Notes: generated by a model not told the origin, from the sequence alone. A stretch of DNA of 64,000 nucleotides from Sphingomonas sp. PAMC26645 (GCF_004795835.1 NZ_CP039249.1:2951001-3015000); one strand, 5' to 3'. Positions 52,289 to 62,092 are shown, numbered from the stretch's first letter. Numbers and translations are program-made.

Positions 52289-54537
52289 TATCCGAACCGA
52301 TTATCGCGCGGAAACCCCGTGGGCGGCATCCGCCCGGCGGCTCCGCGGGCAGCGCGCCAAGGGCCAAGGTCCGATTCGGTCCTGGTCCGACCGGTACCGC
52401 CGCCCATCGCCCAGCTGAGGCCCTCGGCGAACGTGAACGTGATCGCATCCGCCAGCCCGCCGTCGCGATAGCGTTGCAGCTGGAGCCCCTGCCCGCGCGT
52501 CATCTCGACCAGTTCGGCGAGCGGGAACACCAGCATCTTCCGATTGTCGCCGATCGCCGCGACGTAATCGTCGTTGGGGCCAATCGGCCGGACGATCTTC
52601 AACTGCGCACCCGGCCGCGGCGTCATCACCGTCTTGCCCTTGCGGGTCTCGGCAACGACCTCCGCCGAACTGACCGAGAAGCCGCGGCCATCGGTCGCCA
52701 CCACCAGCAATTTGGGATGCTTGCTCGCGGGCAGCAGCGCGACGATCCCGACGCTCCCGTCGAGGTCGATCATCGCGCGCACCGGCTCGCCGAACCCGCG
52801 CCCGCCCGGCAGCTTGTCCGCCGCAAGCGTGTAGAACCGCCCGTTCTCCGCCGCGAGCAACAGCTTGTCGGTGGTCTGCGCATGGAATGCATAGGCCGGG
52901 CCGTCGCCCTCCTTGAACTTCAGCGCTTCCGGGCTCGCCAGATCGTTGTGCCCCTTCATCGCGCGGATCCAGCCGCGCTGCGACAGGATCACGGTGATGG
53001 GCTCGCGCTCGATCATCGCCTCCAGCGGGATGTCGCGGGTCGGCGCATGCTCCTCTATCGTCGTGCGTCGTTTGCCGAGTGGGGTCTCAAGCCCGTATCG
53101 ATCGCGGATCTTCGCCATGTCGCGCTTCATCCGCGCGCGCTGCTTCTTCGGATCGGCCAGCAACGCGGCCAGCGTCGCCTGCTCCTTGTCGAGCTTGTCG
53201 CGCTCGGTCTTGATCTCGAACTCTTCCAGCCGCCGCAAGCTGCGCAGCCGCATGTTGAGGATCGCCTCCGCCTGGCGATCGGTCAGCGCGAACTCGGCGA
53301 TCATCACCTTCTTCGGCTCGTCCTCGGTGCGGATGATCTCGATCACGCGGTCGAGATTGAGGTACGCGATCAGATAGCCGTCGAGCAGTTCGACCCGGTC
53401 GGCGATCTTCGCCAGCCGGTGCTCGGTCCGCCTGCGCAACACGACGAACTGGTGATCGACCCACGCCGCCAGCGCCTCGCGCAACGACATCACCCGCGGC
53501 GTGCGATCCTTGTCGAGCACGTTGAGGTTGAGGCTGATCCGCGTCTCGAGATCGGTAAGCCGGAACAGCCCGTCCATCAGGATCTGCGGATCGACCGTGC
53601 GGCTGCGCGGCTCGAGCACGATGCGGATCTCGGTATCTGATTCGTCGCGCACATCGGCGAGGATCGGCAGGCGCTTGGCGTTGATCAGATCGGCGATTTG
53701 CTCGATCAGCTTGCCTTTCTGCACGCCGTACGGAATCTCGGTGACGATCAGCTGCCAGCCGCCACCCTTCTCCCGCTCGGTCTCCCAGCGCGCGCGGACG
53801 CGGAACCCGCCGCGTCCGGTCGCATAGGATTCGCGGATCACGGCCGGCGGATCGACGACCAAGCCACCGGTAGGGAAATCGGGCCCCTTCACATGCTCCA
53901 GGATCGCGGCATCGTCCGCGTCGGGCGTGTCGATCAGGACGATCGCCGCCTCCAGCAACTCGGCGGCGTTGTGCGGCGGGATGCTCGTCGCCATGCCGAC
54001 CGCGATCCCGCTCGCGCCGTTCGCCAACAGGTTCGGGAACAGTCCGGGAAACAGCTCGGGCTCGTGATCCTCGCCGTTATAGGTCGGGCGATACGCGACC
54101 GCGTCCTCGTCGAGCCCGTCCATCAGGTCGATCGCGACCTGCGTCAGCCGCGCCTCGGTGTAGCGGTAGGCGGCGGCGTTATCGCCGTCGATGTTGCCGA
54201 AATTACCCTGCCCGTCGACCAGCGGATAGCGCATCGCGAACGACTGCGCCAAGCGCACCATCGCGTCATAGACCGACTGGTCGCCGTGCGGATGATATTT
54301 GCCGATGACGTCGCCGACGACACGCGCACACTTCTTGTAGCCCTGCGCCGGATCGAGCTTGAGCAGCCGCATCGCCCAGAGCAGGCGCCGATGCACCGGC
54401 TTCATCCCGTCGCGCACGTCGGGCAGCGACCGCGCGGTGATCGTCGACAAGGCATAGACGAGATACCGCTCGGACAGCGCGCTGTCGAAGGGGGCGTCGA
54501 CGATGGAGTCGAACGGATCTTTGAAATCGGTGGCCAT
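52288..54537 (-). CDS. parC: DNA topoisomerase IV subunit A
   Basis: 749 residues. Catalytic tyrosine Y126 in AAAYRYTEARL; the quinolone-resistance region reads KYHPHGDQSVYDAMVR, where Q87 aligns with E. coli Ser80 and D91 with Glu84. C-terminal beta-pinwheel repeats are shorter and more diverged than GyrA, and lack the GyrA box, supporting ParC. Last ~40 residues are a Gly/Arg-rich tail (WAMGGGTGRTRTES). Decatenates chromosomes with ParE, which is not in view. Confidence 0.93.
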   Translation of the reverse strand: MATDFKDPFDSIVDAPFDSALSERYLVYALSTITARSLPDVRDGMKPVHRRLLWAMRLLKLDPAQGYKKCARVVGDVIGKYHPHGDQSVYDAMVRLAQSFAMRYPLVDGQGNFGNIDGDNAAAYRYTEARLTQVAIDLMDGLDEDAVAYRPTYNGEDHEPELFPGLFPNLLANGASGIAVGMATSIPPHNAAELLEAAIVLIDTPDADDAAILEHVKGPDFPTGGLVVDPPAVIRESYATGRGGFRVRARWETEREKGGGWQLIVTEIPYGVQKGKLIEQIADLINAKRLPILADVRDESDTEIRIVLEPRSRTVDPQILMDGLFRLTDLETRISLNLNVLDKDRTPRVMSLREALAAWVDHQFVVLRRRTEHRLAKIADRVELLDGYLIAYLNLDRVIEIIRTEDEPKKVMIAEFALTDRQAEAILNMRLRSLRRLEEFEIKTERDKLDKEQATLAALLADPKKQRARMKRDMAKIRDRYGLETPLGKRRTTIEEHAPTRDIPLEAMIEREPITVILSQRGWIRAMKGHNDLASPEALKFKEGDGPAYAFHAQTTDKLLLAAENGRFYTLAADKLPGGRGFGEPVRAMIDLDGSVGIVALLPASKHPKLLVVATDGRGFSVSSAEVVAETRKGKTVMTPRPGAQLKIVRPIGPNDDYVAAIGDNRKMLVFPLAELVEMTRGQGLQLQRYRDGGLADAITFTFAEGLSWAMGGGTGRTRTESDLGPWRAARGAAGRMPPTGFPRDNRFG

Positions 54538-54659
54538 TGCGCGCAGCGATAGCAGCCGGGAACGAAACGATCAAAGCATGAACGTACGTCGCGTATCACG
54601 TGCTCATCACGACGATATGTCCGCATGACGCGGTCGATCGAGGCCGCTACACCAACCCC

Positions 54660-55580
54660 ATGATCCGCCTTGCCTTTCTCGCGCTCGCCGCGATGTCCAC
54701 GCCCGTTTTGGCTCAAACGCCTGCTTCTCCACCGCCTAAGTTGTTGACGTGGCCCGACCTGACCAAGCGGCCGAAACCGATGCCCGATGCGACCGTCGAC
54801 TATGGCACCGACCAGATGCAGAAGGTCGACGTCTGGCTTCCTAAGGGCAAGACCAGAGGGCCGTTCCCCGTGGTCGTGATGGTCCATGGCGGCTGCTGGA
54901 CGACGAGCATCGCCGACCGCAGCCTGATGAACTGGATCGCCGACGACCTCCGCAACGCCGGCGTCGCGGTCTGGAACATCGACTATCGCGGCGTCGACCG
55001 GAGCGGCGGCGGCTATCCCGGTACGTTCGCGGATGCTGCGAAGGCTACCGACCAACTCAAGGTCAGCGCCAAGACGTTCAACCTGGACACGCGCCGCGTG
55101 CTCGCGATCGGTCACTCCGCCGGCGGTCATCTCGCACTCTGGCTCGCCGCCCGCACCAAGCTTCCGACGACGAGCGCGGTCCATACCGCGCATCCGCTCC
55201 GTATCCGCCACGTCATCAGCCTCGGCGGTCTGCCCGATCTCGAAGCCACCGCGACCAACGCCGACAATGGCTGCGGTACCGAAGTCGTTGCGAAACTGGT
55301 CGGTGTCCCCACGCCGCAGCATCCGGACGTCTATGCCGACACATCGGTCCCGCGCCTGCTGCCGCTCAGCGTGAAGCAGGATCTCGTCAACGGCCGCGAA
55401 GACCGGATCATCCCCTTCGTCATGGCCACCGACTATATCGCCAAGGCCAAGGCAACCGGCGACACCGCGACGCTCCACACCATCCCGGCGACCGGCCATG
55501 TCGAACTGATCGCGCCGGAAACGCCTGCCTGGGCCGAGGCCAAACGCCTGATCCTGTCCTATTTTGGAAAGCCCCAGTGA
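54660..55580 (+). CDS. Secreted alpha/beta hydrolase, kynurenine formamidase-like
   Basis: 306 residues from ATG 54660. Signal peptide (IRLAFLALAAMSTPVLA). Motifs: VMVHGGCWTTSIADRSLM with the HGGxW of kynurenine formamidases, nucleophile GHSAGGHLAL, and the histidine in TGHVELIAPE. GTGA overlap with kynureninase supports a kynurenine pathway role (N-formylkynurenine to kynurenine), but the signal peptide would put it outside the cytoplasm, where no substrate is expected; other ester or peptide substrates are possible. Confidence 0.8.
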   Translation: MIRLAFLALAAMSTPVLAQTPASPPPKLLTWPDLTKRPKPMPDATVDYGTDQMQKVDVWLPKGKTRGPFPVVVMVHGGCWTTSIADRSLMNWIADDLRNAGVAVWNIDYRGVDRSGGGYPGTFADAAKATDQLKVSAKTFNLDTRRVLAIGHSAGGHLALWLAARTKLPTTSAVHTAHPLRIRHVISLGGLPDLEATATNADNGCGTEVVAKLVGVPTPQHPDVYADTSVPRLLPLSVKQDLVNGREDRIIPFVMATDYIAKAKATGDTATLHTIPATGHVELIAPETPAWAEAKRLILSYFGKPQ

Positions 55581-56790
55581 CTCTCGAAGACGCCCGCGCG
55601 CTCGACGCGACCGATCCGCTCGCCGCGTACCGCGACCAGTTCGCGCTCCCCGAGGGCGTTATCTACCTCGACGGCAACTCGCTCGGCGCGCTGCCTAAGG
55701 CCACGCCCGCCGCACTCGCCGACGTCGCGACGCGCCAATGGGGCGACCGCCTCATTAGAAGCTGGAACGAAGGTTGGATCGAGGCCCCCAGCGGATCGGC
55801 GCTAAGATCGCTCCCCTGATCGGCGCGGCTACGGATGAAGTGATCATCGGCGACACGACCTCGACGCACCTTTTCAAGGCGTTGGTCGCCGGACTGCGCA
55901 GCAACCCGGAGCGTCACACGATCTTGAGCGAGGCCGGCAACTTCCCCACCGACCTGCACATCGCGGAAGGCGCCGTCGCCTGCGTCCCCGGCGCGCGGTT
56001 GAAGGTCGTCGCCCGCCAGGACCTTGCCGCGGCGCTCGACGACGACACCGCGGTCCTGCTGCTCACGCACGTCCACTACAAGACCAGCGACCGCTTCGAC
56101 ATGGCCGCCTGGACCGCGCGCGCGCACGATGCCGGCGCGCTCATGCTCTGGGACCTGAGCCACAGCGTCGGCGCGGTCCCGATCGACCTCAACGGCGCGA
56201 ACGCCGATCTCGCGGTGGGCTGCACCTATAAATACCTCAACGGCGGCCCCGGCGCGCCCGCGTTCCTCTACGTCGCCAAGCGCTGGCAGGATACGCTCGC
56301 CAGCCCGCTCTCCGGCTGGATGGGCCACGTCGCGCCCTTCGCGTTCGAGGATGCCTACCGCCCCGCCCCCGGCATGAAACGCTGGCTCGCCGGCACCCCC
56401 GCGATGCTCTCGACCGCAGCACTGGAAACCGCGCTCGACCTCTGGGCCCACATCGACCAGCACGCCGTCGCCACCAAGAGCGCGCAACTGTTCGACATCC
56501 TCGCCGCAGCCGGCGACGCGCTGGGCCTCGACTGCGTCAGCCCCCGTGACCCAGCCAAACGCGGCAGCCACATCAGCTTCCGCCACCCGCACGCGTACGA
56601 ACTCACCCAAGCCCTCATAGCCCGCGGCGTCATCGGCGACTTCCGGGACCCCGACATCCTGCGCCTTGGGCTCACACCTTTGTATCTCAGCCACGAAGAC
56701 GTCTGGCGCGCAGGCGAGATAGTGCGGGACACAGTAGAGACCGAGAGCTGGCGCGATCCGGCATATTCGCAACGGCTCGTCGTGACCTGA
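55577..56790 (+). pseudogene. kynU: Kynureninase with a one-base deletion in a C-run
   Basis: Starts GTG 55577 overlapping the hydrolase stop. The first 71 or so codons (through WIEAP) and the rest from RIGAKIAPLIGAATDEV onward both match kynureninase, but they are in different frames. The break is at a CCCCC run (55785-55789); six Cs would restore WIEAPQRIGAK and a 404-residue protein. The PLP lysine region GCTYKYLNGGPGAPAF is intact. Either a real inactivation, a phase-variable homopolymer, or a sequencing error. Would cleave kynurenine to anthranilate and alanine. Confidence 0.88.
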
Positions 56791-56852
56791 GCACGCTTGA
56801 CGGCATATCCCATTCAATCGATAGTGTTTCAATCGATCACGGGAGACTGTCC

Positions 56853-57710
56853 ATGAAATGGGTTGTTAGTAGCGCCATCGCGTTGTCCCTCGCCGGATGC
56901 AGCAAGGCTCCCGAAAGTAGCGCCGGAGAGCCCGACATCGCCGGCAACTCTGTCGCCGGGGTGGCATTCGACTATAGCTATGACCTGACGCTACCTTCGT
57001 CCCGGATCTCGGATCTTCAGGAGGAGCATGCGCGCGCCTGTGAACGGCTCGGGGCAACACGCTGCCGTATGACGGGATTGCGGTACACGGTCGGCCAGCA
57101 GGGAGACGTCAGCGCGAACCTTTCGGTCAAGATCGTCGCCCCCCTGGCGCGTGCCTTTGGCCGGGCCGGGGTGAAGCAAGCGGAGAGCGTCGGCGCGACG
57201 TTAACGGGGGCGGATATCAGCGAAACCGATGTCGCCACGGCTGCCGCGGCGACCGCGACCGAACGGACCGACGTCGCTGCCGAACGCGCTCGGATCGACC
57301 GCGAACTGGCCCGTGTCGATCTGTCCCCGCGCGAACGTGCCGAGCTCCGCCAGCAACAGGCGGTCGCGCAAGGCCAAGCCACGGCGGCGGCCGCGACGGC
57401 ATCCGAACAGCGCGAAAGTCTCGCCAATACGCCGATGTCGTTCGACTATACGACCGGCCGCGGGACCGGCCTGGTCGACCGTCTGCAAGATGCTGGCGAC
57501 ACCGCGCTCGGCTCGATCGGATTGACGGTCACGGCGCTGCTATGGGTATTGGCGGCACTCGGCCCGCCGCTGCTGGTGATCTTGTTGGCGTTCCTGGTCT
57601 GGCGACGCTGGATCCAGCGTTGGTGGACCGAATTGATGGTCCGCATCGATCGTCGAACCGGCCTGCCGCTCGCGCCTGTCCAAGACACATCGTCTCCGCC
57701 CTCGCGATGA
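56853..57710 (+). CDS. DUF4349-like lipoprotein
   Basis: 285 residues. Lipobox LAGC at about residues 13-16, periplasmic domain with FDYSYDLTLPSSRISDLQEE, long coiled-coil section (about 125-185, AAERARIDRELARVDLSPRE), and a C-terminal membrane helix (LGPPLLVILLAFLVWRRW). This layout matches DUF4349 proteins (function unknown). It sits 62 bases after kynU on the same strand. Confidence 0.8.
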   Translation: MKWVVSSAIALSLAGCSKAPESSAGEPDIAGNSVAGVAFDYSYDLTLPSSRISDLQEEHARACERLGATRCRMTGLRYTVGQQGDVSANLSVKIVAPLARAFGRAGVKQAESVGATLTGADISETDVATAAAATATERTDVAAERARIDRELARVDLSPRERAELRQQQAVAQGQATAAAATASEQRESLANTPMSFDYTTGRGTGLVDRLQDAGDTALGSIGLTVTALLWVLAALGPPLLVILLAFLVWRRWIQRWWTELMVRIDRRTGLPLAPVQDTSSPPSR

Positions 57711-57865
57711 CGTCGGGCAGTATTCCGAGGGCAGTCATGCGCCGCGATTGCACCCCCCGCACCCTTCGCCTATAGGCGCGGCCTATTCCGGCCTCGGCTT
57801 CGCGGTACATAGCGCGTAGGCTGGGGCCGCTCGATTTTCACCGCTCGATTTCCAGGGGACCGCGC

Positions 57866-58645
57866 ATGGCTCGCCGCCGCCAGATCTACGAAGGCAAGGC
57901 CAAGATCCTCTACGAGGGTCCCGAGCCGGGCACGCTGATCCAGTATTTCAAGGACGACGCGACCGCGTTCAATGCCCAGAAAAAGGGCACGATCAACGGC
58001 AAGGGCGTGCTCAACAACCGGATTTCCGAGCACATCTTTACGCTGCTCGATCATATCGGCGTGCCGACGCACTTCATCCGCCGGCTCAACATGCGCGAGC
58101 AACTGATCCGCCAGGTCGAGATCGTCCCGATCGAAGTCGTCGTGCGCAACGTCGCCGCGGGCTCGATCTCGACGCGCCTCGGGATCGAGGAGGGCACCAA
58201 GCTGCCCCGCACGATCATCGAATATTACTACAAGGACGATGCGCTCGGCGATCCGATGATCTCCGACGAACACATCGCCGCGTTCGGCTGGGCGAGCCAG
58301 GAGGAGATGCACGACATCGCCGACCTCGCGATCCGGGTGAACGATTTCCTGTGCGGGCTGTTCGCTGGTGTCGGCATCCGCCTGGTCGACTTCAAGCTCG
58401 AATTCGGCCGCATCTTCGACAACGACTTCGGTCGGATCATCCTCGCCGACGAGATCAGCCCCGATGGCTGCCGTCTGTGGGACATGGAAACCAACGAGAA
58501 GATGGACAAGGATCGCTTCCGTCGCGATCTCGGTGGCGAAGTCGAAGCGTATCAAGAGGTTGCACGCCGTCTCGGCCTGCTGCCCGAGGGTGCCGACAAC
58601 GCCGTCCTCGACCTCGAAAAGCATCGCAAGAACCGGGGCAAGTAA
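57866..58645 (+). CDS. purC: Phosphoribosylaminoimidazole-succinocarboxamide synthase
   Basis: 259 residues. [12 protein letters not shown] with the catalytic lysine, [41 protein letters not shown] and [12 protein letters not shown] are all present. De novo purine step adding aspartate to CAIR. purS follows without a gap and then purQ; one operon. Confidence 0.97.
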   Translation: MARRRQIYEGKAKILYEGPEPGTLIQYFKDDATAFNAQKKGTINGKGVLNNRISEHIFTLLDHIGVPTHFIRRLNMREQLIRQVEIVPIEVVVRNVAAGSISTRLGIEEGTKLPRTIIEYYYKDDALGDPMISDEHIAAFGWASQEEMHDIADLAIRVNDFLCGLFAGVGIRLVDFKLEFGRIFDNDFGRIILADEISPDGCRLWDMETNEKMDKDRFRRDLGGEVEAYQEVARRLGLLPEGADNAVLDLEKHRKNRGK

Positions 58646-58876
58646 ATGAAACTCAAGGTTTTCGTGACATTGAAGCCCGGCGTGCTCGATCCGCAGGGCC
58701 GAGCGATCCACCACGCGCTCGGCAGCCTCGGCTTCGACGGCGTGCAGGACGTCCGCCAGGGCAAGCTGATCGAACTGGAGGTCGCCGACGATACCGACGA
58801 CGCGACGATCGACGGCATGTGCCACAAGCTGCTCGCCAACACGGTGATCGAAAACTACCGGGTCGAGCGCGCATGA
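58646..58876 (+). CDS. purS: Phosphoribosylformylglycinamidine synthase subunit PurS
   Basis: 76 residues. [20 protein letters not shown] is the PurS signature, followed by [16 protein letters not shown]. Forms the FGAM synthase complex with PurL and PurQ. Follows purC with no gap and overlaps purQ by ATGA. Confidence 0.97.
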   Translation: MKLKVFVTLKPGVLDPQGRAIHHALGSLGFDGVQDVRQGKLIELEVADDTDDATIDGMCHKLLANTVIENYRVERA

Positions 58877-59541
58877 AAACGGCGGTCATCGTCTTCCCCG
58901 GCTCCAACTGCGACCGCGACATCGCCGTCGCGCTGGAGGCGGTGACCGGCGTCAAGCCGCTCATGGTCTGGCACGGTGATGCGGACTTGCCGGCGGATGT
59001 CGGCCTGGTCGCGGTACCGGGTGGCTTCTCGTATGGCGACTACCTCCGCTCGGGCGCGATTGCCGCACGGTCGCCGATCATGCGCGCGGTTGTCGAGCAG
59101 GCGGGCAAGGGCTTGCCTGTGCTTGGTGTCTGCAACGGCTTCCAGGTGTTGACTGAGGCGGGACTCCTGCCCGGTGCGCTGATGCGCAACGAGGGGCTGA
59201 ACTTCGTTTGCCGCGACGTCGCGCTGACCGTCGAGACGGCAAGCTCGACGTTCACATCGGGCTACACGGCGGGTGAGCGCGTATCCTTCCCGGTCGCACA
59301 TCACGATGGCAATTACTTTGCTGACGCCGAGACGCTCGACCGTCTCGAAGGCGAAGGCCGCGTCGCGTTCCGTTATGCGGAGCGCGTCAACGGTTCCGCG
59401 CGGAATATCGCTGGGTTGTTGAACGACAAGGGCAACGTGCTTGGCATGATGCCGCACCCGGAGCGTCGTATCGAAGCGGCACACGGTGGCACCGATGGCC
59501 GGCGTTTGTTTGAAGGCCTGCTGGAAGCCGTCAGCGCGTAA
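58873..59541 (+). CDS. purQ: Phosphoribosylformylglycinamidine synthase glutaminase subunit PurQ
   Basis: 222 residues from ATG 58873 (ATGA overlap). Class I glutaminase: [22 protein letters not shown], nucleophile [11 protein letters not shown], and catalytic H-E in MMPHPERR. Supplies ammonia to PurL. purL must be elsewhere; the operon ends here at a palindrome. Confidence 0.97.
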   Translation: MKTAVIVFPGSNCDRDIAVALEAVTGVKPLMVWHGDADLPADVGLVAVPGGFSYGDYLRSGAIAARSPIMRAVVEQAGKGLPVLGVCNGFQVLTEAGLLPGALMRNEGLNFVCRDVALTVETASSTFTSGYTAGERVSFPVAHHDGNYFADAETLDRLEGEGRVAFRYAERVNGSARNIAGLLNDKGNVLGMMPHPERRIEAAHGGTDGRRLFEGLLEAVSA

Positions 59542-59585
59542 CCTCCGTTACCTGAACCCGTTTGTTATTGAACGCTGAAAACACG

Positions 59586-59689
59586 CCCCCCCCCCGGCGA
59601 AGGCCGGGGTCCAGTTGGGAGACGTTGCTGGCGACGGTCGCGCTCCATTATTGCAACCTTGCCAACTGGACCCCGGCCTTCGCCGGGGA
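59586..59689. repeat. Intergenic palindrome, GGCCGGGG family, with C10 tract
   Basis: CCCCGGCGAAGGCCGGGGTCC and GGACCCCGGCCTTCGCCGGGG are a perfect inverted pair; the left arm begins with ten Cs (59586-59595), a run prone to length errors. Between convergent purQ and the transporter. Confidence 0.9.
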
Positions 59690-59713
59690 GGGGGAATGTT
59701 TAGATTGCAGGTC

Positions 59714-60469
59714 TCAGACCCGCGTCCGGAACGGCGAGAAGTCCGTCCCCCGGTCGTACACATCGACACCCTCGCGCCGCTTCAACCAACCGACCGCGAC
59801 ATAGGTCAGCGGCGTAAGCAGCACTTCCCACGATACCTTGAGCAAGAACTGGCTGACCATCACCATCAGCATCGCCTCCACCGGCCAGTCGGGTGCGCCG
59901 TAGAAGGCGAGCGGGTAGAAGATCAGGCTGTCGAACGCCTGCCCCACCACGGTGCTGCCGATCGTCCGCGTCCATAGCATCCGCCCCTGCGTCCAGATCT
60001 TCATCCGCGCGAGCACGAAGCTGTTGGCGAACTCGCCCACCCAGAACGCGCAGATCGACGCGAACACGATCCGGGGCACTTGGCCGAACACGGACTCGTA
60101 TGCGGCCTGCCCCGTCCACCCCGCATCGGGCGGCAGCGCGACGACGACCGCCGACATGAACACCATGAATAGCATCGCGCCGAACCCTGCCCAGATGCAG
60201 CGCCGCGCATACGCATAGCCGTAGACCTCGGTCAGGACGTCGCCGATCACATAGCTGACCGGAAAGAACAGGATGCCCGCGCCGAACGGCCACGCGCCGA
60301 TGAACGGCAGGTCGATCACCGCGCGCTTGCCCGCCCCAATCACGTTCGACAGCAGCAGGATCGTGACGAACGCCGCCATCACGAAATCGAAATAGCGAAA
60401 CTGCGCGCCGCCGACCGCGCTCGCGTCCACCGGTTCGAGCCCGGGCGCCTGATCCGTTCCAATTTCCAT
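59714..60469 (-). CDS. Queuosine precursor transporter (YhhQ family)
   Basis: 251 residues from the ATG opposite 60469 (MEIGTDQAPGL). About six membrane segments; FVTILLLSNVIGAGKRAVID and FPVSYVIGDVLTEVYGYAYA are the YhhQ signature, and SWEVLLTPLTYVAVGWLKRR closes it. Imports 7-cyano-7-deazaguanine or preQ1. No preQ1 riboswitch was seen upstream. The adjacent tRNA gene is incidental. Confidence 0.9.
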   Translation of the reverse strand: MEIGTDQAPGLEPVDASAVGGAQFRYFDFVMAAFVTILLLSNVIGAGKRAVIDLPFIGAWPFGAGILFFPVSYVIGDVLTEVYGYAYARRCIWAGFGAMLFMVFMSAVVVALPPDAGWTGQAAYESVFGQVPRIVFASICAFWVGEFANSFVLARMKIWTQGRMLWTRTIGSTVVGQAFDSLIFYPLAFYGAPDWPVEAMLMVMVSQFLLKVSWEVLLTPLTYVAVGWLKRREGVDVYDRGTDFSPFRTRV

Positions 60470-60530
60470 GCCCGGCGTTATGATCGAGGTTCCAAGCCCG
60501 CACAATCCGCGCTAGTCGTCGCGGCAGCGC

Positions 60531-60607
60531 GCGCCCGTAGCTCAGCTGGATAGAGCAAGGAGCTTCTACCTCCTCGGTCGGGGGTTCGAACCCCTCCGGG
60601 CGCGCCA
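60531..60607 (+). tRNA. tRNA-Arg (TCT)
   Basis: 77 nt with encoded CCA. Acceptor GCGCCCG/CGGGCGC; anticodon loop CTTCTAC with TCT; T-loop GTTCGAAC. It marks the last feature of ordinary chromosomal order before a disrupted accessory region, and tRNA 3' ends are usual integration sites. Confidence 0.97.
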
Positions 60608-60971
60608 ACTCGCAAGTCGCTCTCGTGTTGGGACACGCTGACCGTGACCCTATGCCAACCTTGGGGTGCCTTTCGTGTGGGCGCTACCTAACCCTGCCCT
60701 TCTGTTAGGCTTATGGTGACCCTAGCCGCATCCTCGCGGGGGCAGACTGATCGCCGCGGCAAGCGCCGCGTCAACTCGCTACTCGGTACCTCCCGACTCG
60801 CGCACGACGGTCGGCTGCTTTAAAGAATTGCGAAGTCAGGCCGGCTTAGAGGAATCTTCCCAATTAATGCCCCTCGCGCGTTGGCCCAGACGAAGCTGGG
60901 CCTCCAACGCCGGATGGGAAGGACATCAAACCAGCATGCGTAACAGGCACTCTGCTGGACCGCCCAGAACG
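60608..60971. other. Gene-poor segment after tRNA-Arg
   Basis: 364 bases with no supportable gene. It contains a hairpin at about 60889-60919 (CGTTGGCCCAG, loop, CTGGGCCTCCAACG). On the minus strand an open frame continues after the pseudogene at 60972 but is out of frame with it and unrecognisable. No repeat of the tRNA 3' end was found downstream within the window. Confidence 0.5.
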
Positions 60972-61385
60972 TTAGTTCGTTTTCCGAGATAAAGGTTCCC
61001 GATGGGCGTTCCACGCCCGCCAAGAGGATCTGGCGAGAGGGGGAAGGTCCACTTCACGGAAGTCCAAGTCGGGAGCAGTGAACCGCCCACGCTCCCATAG
61101 CGAAAGCGCATATGTGACGTAGATGTCCGGCCGGTCGTGAATGAGACAGCACAGAAAAGCGGCAGGCCCGCAGTAGGAGGTCTCCAGCTGGTCGGGTAAC
61201 ATCCCCTTGAGACGGTCCTGAACCTGACAGGCCAGTTCGTCGCGCGTGACCGGCCAGCCTGCGGGACTCCGTTGCAGCGCCGCCGTTCGCTTTTCGTCGG
61301 CCTTGGGACCCGCGCGTCCGATCTAAATGAACCGGAGCAGCAGCGACTGTGCGGCCTTCAGCCGCTCGGCGTTCGCCGTGATCAT
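60972..61385 (-). pseudogene. Papain-like-fold (Cys-Gly-Pro) protein, broken
   Basis: A continuous frame from ATG (opposite 61385) MITANAERLKAAQSLLLRFI runs into TAG at 61323-61325, then continues in the same frame through KADEKRTAALQRSPAGWPVT to TSYCGPAAFLCCLIHDRPDI and YVTYALSLWERGRF before ending at 60972. The TSYCGPAAF..L block is a conserved cysteine-peptidase-like motif in uncharacterised proteobacterial proteins of larger size. One stop codon and an early end make it a remnant. Overlaps the upstream membrane gene by ATGA, so it was the second gene of a two-gene unit. Confidence 0.7.
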
Positions 61386-62092
61386 CGCGCATTTCCTTCG
61401 TTGAGCAGGCTGTCGATCTGCGTCGACAGGGCAGCATTGTCGTCGCGGAGCGCTTCACGCCCACTGCCGGTCGCGTCATGCTCCTTGTCCATCGATACGT
61501 CGTCACCCTTCGCCTGTTTCGCCGTCGGTTCCGGCGCGGGCGGCGCGGTGGCACGCATGCGTGCATCCCGCTCGTGGATCAGCGCCTTCTGCCAGCTGAT
61601 CACCGCGCCGCCCGCGCCGATCCCGACCATCAGCAGCAGCGTCGCGACCACCAGACCCGCCTGCCCATCGGCAGGTCCGCTCGATGTCCAGGCCGAGGGC
61701 GGGACGCCATGGTCATTGGTGCCGCGCTCGCCTGGGCGCAGGCCTAACGCCGCTGTCGCAATTGCTGCAAGCGCCAACGTCAGACAGGCTACCGCGTCGG
61801 CGCCGTGGCCTAGCCAGCGCAGGATGGCAGTCACCACTAGCCCGACCACGCCGATGGCGAACGCCGGCACCCACCAGCCGCTCTGCCCGCCGTCATGAAC
61901 GCGGCGGACCGTCTCAGTGCCGATCTTGGCTGCCAGTATCCCGAGCGTCGCAAACACGCTCATCAACACGACACCTTCCGCCCGAGCCAGCGCTTCGACG
62001 CTCAGCCGACCCAGCCCCAGTACCAGCATCAGCCAAGCCAGCCACCGCAGCGGCGCCGTCCGCGCACGGTATGAAAAGAACCGGACCAGCAT
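61382..62092 (-). CDS. Membrane protein with cytoplasmic C-terminus, unknown function
   Basis: 236 residues. About five hydrophobic segments: near 17-33, 39-57, 70-92, 98-117 and 150-170, followed by an acidic/coiled C-terminal region (KQAKGDDVSMDKEHDATG). No known family. ATGA overlap with the broken cysteine-peptidase-like gene. Base composition is like the core, so age of arrival is unclear. Confidence 0.6.
   Translation of the reverse strand: MLVRFFSYRARTAPLRWLAWLMLVLGLGRLSVEALARAEGVVLMSVFATLGILAAKIGTETVRRVHDGGQSGWWVPAFAIGVVGLVVTAILRWLGHGADAVACLTLALAAIATAALGLRPGERGTNDHGVPPSAWTSSGPADGQAGLVVATLLLMVGIGAGGAVISWQKALIHERDARMRATAPPAPEPTAKQAKGDDVSMDKEHDATGSGREALRDDNAALSTQIDSLLNEGNAR

Noticed and set aside
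60820..61023. 67-residue frame after the broken cysteine-peptidase-like gene
   Set aside because: Different frame, no conserved motif and no ribosome-binding site; likely decayed sequence.
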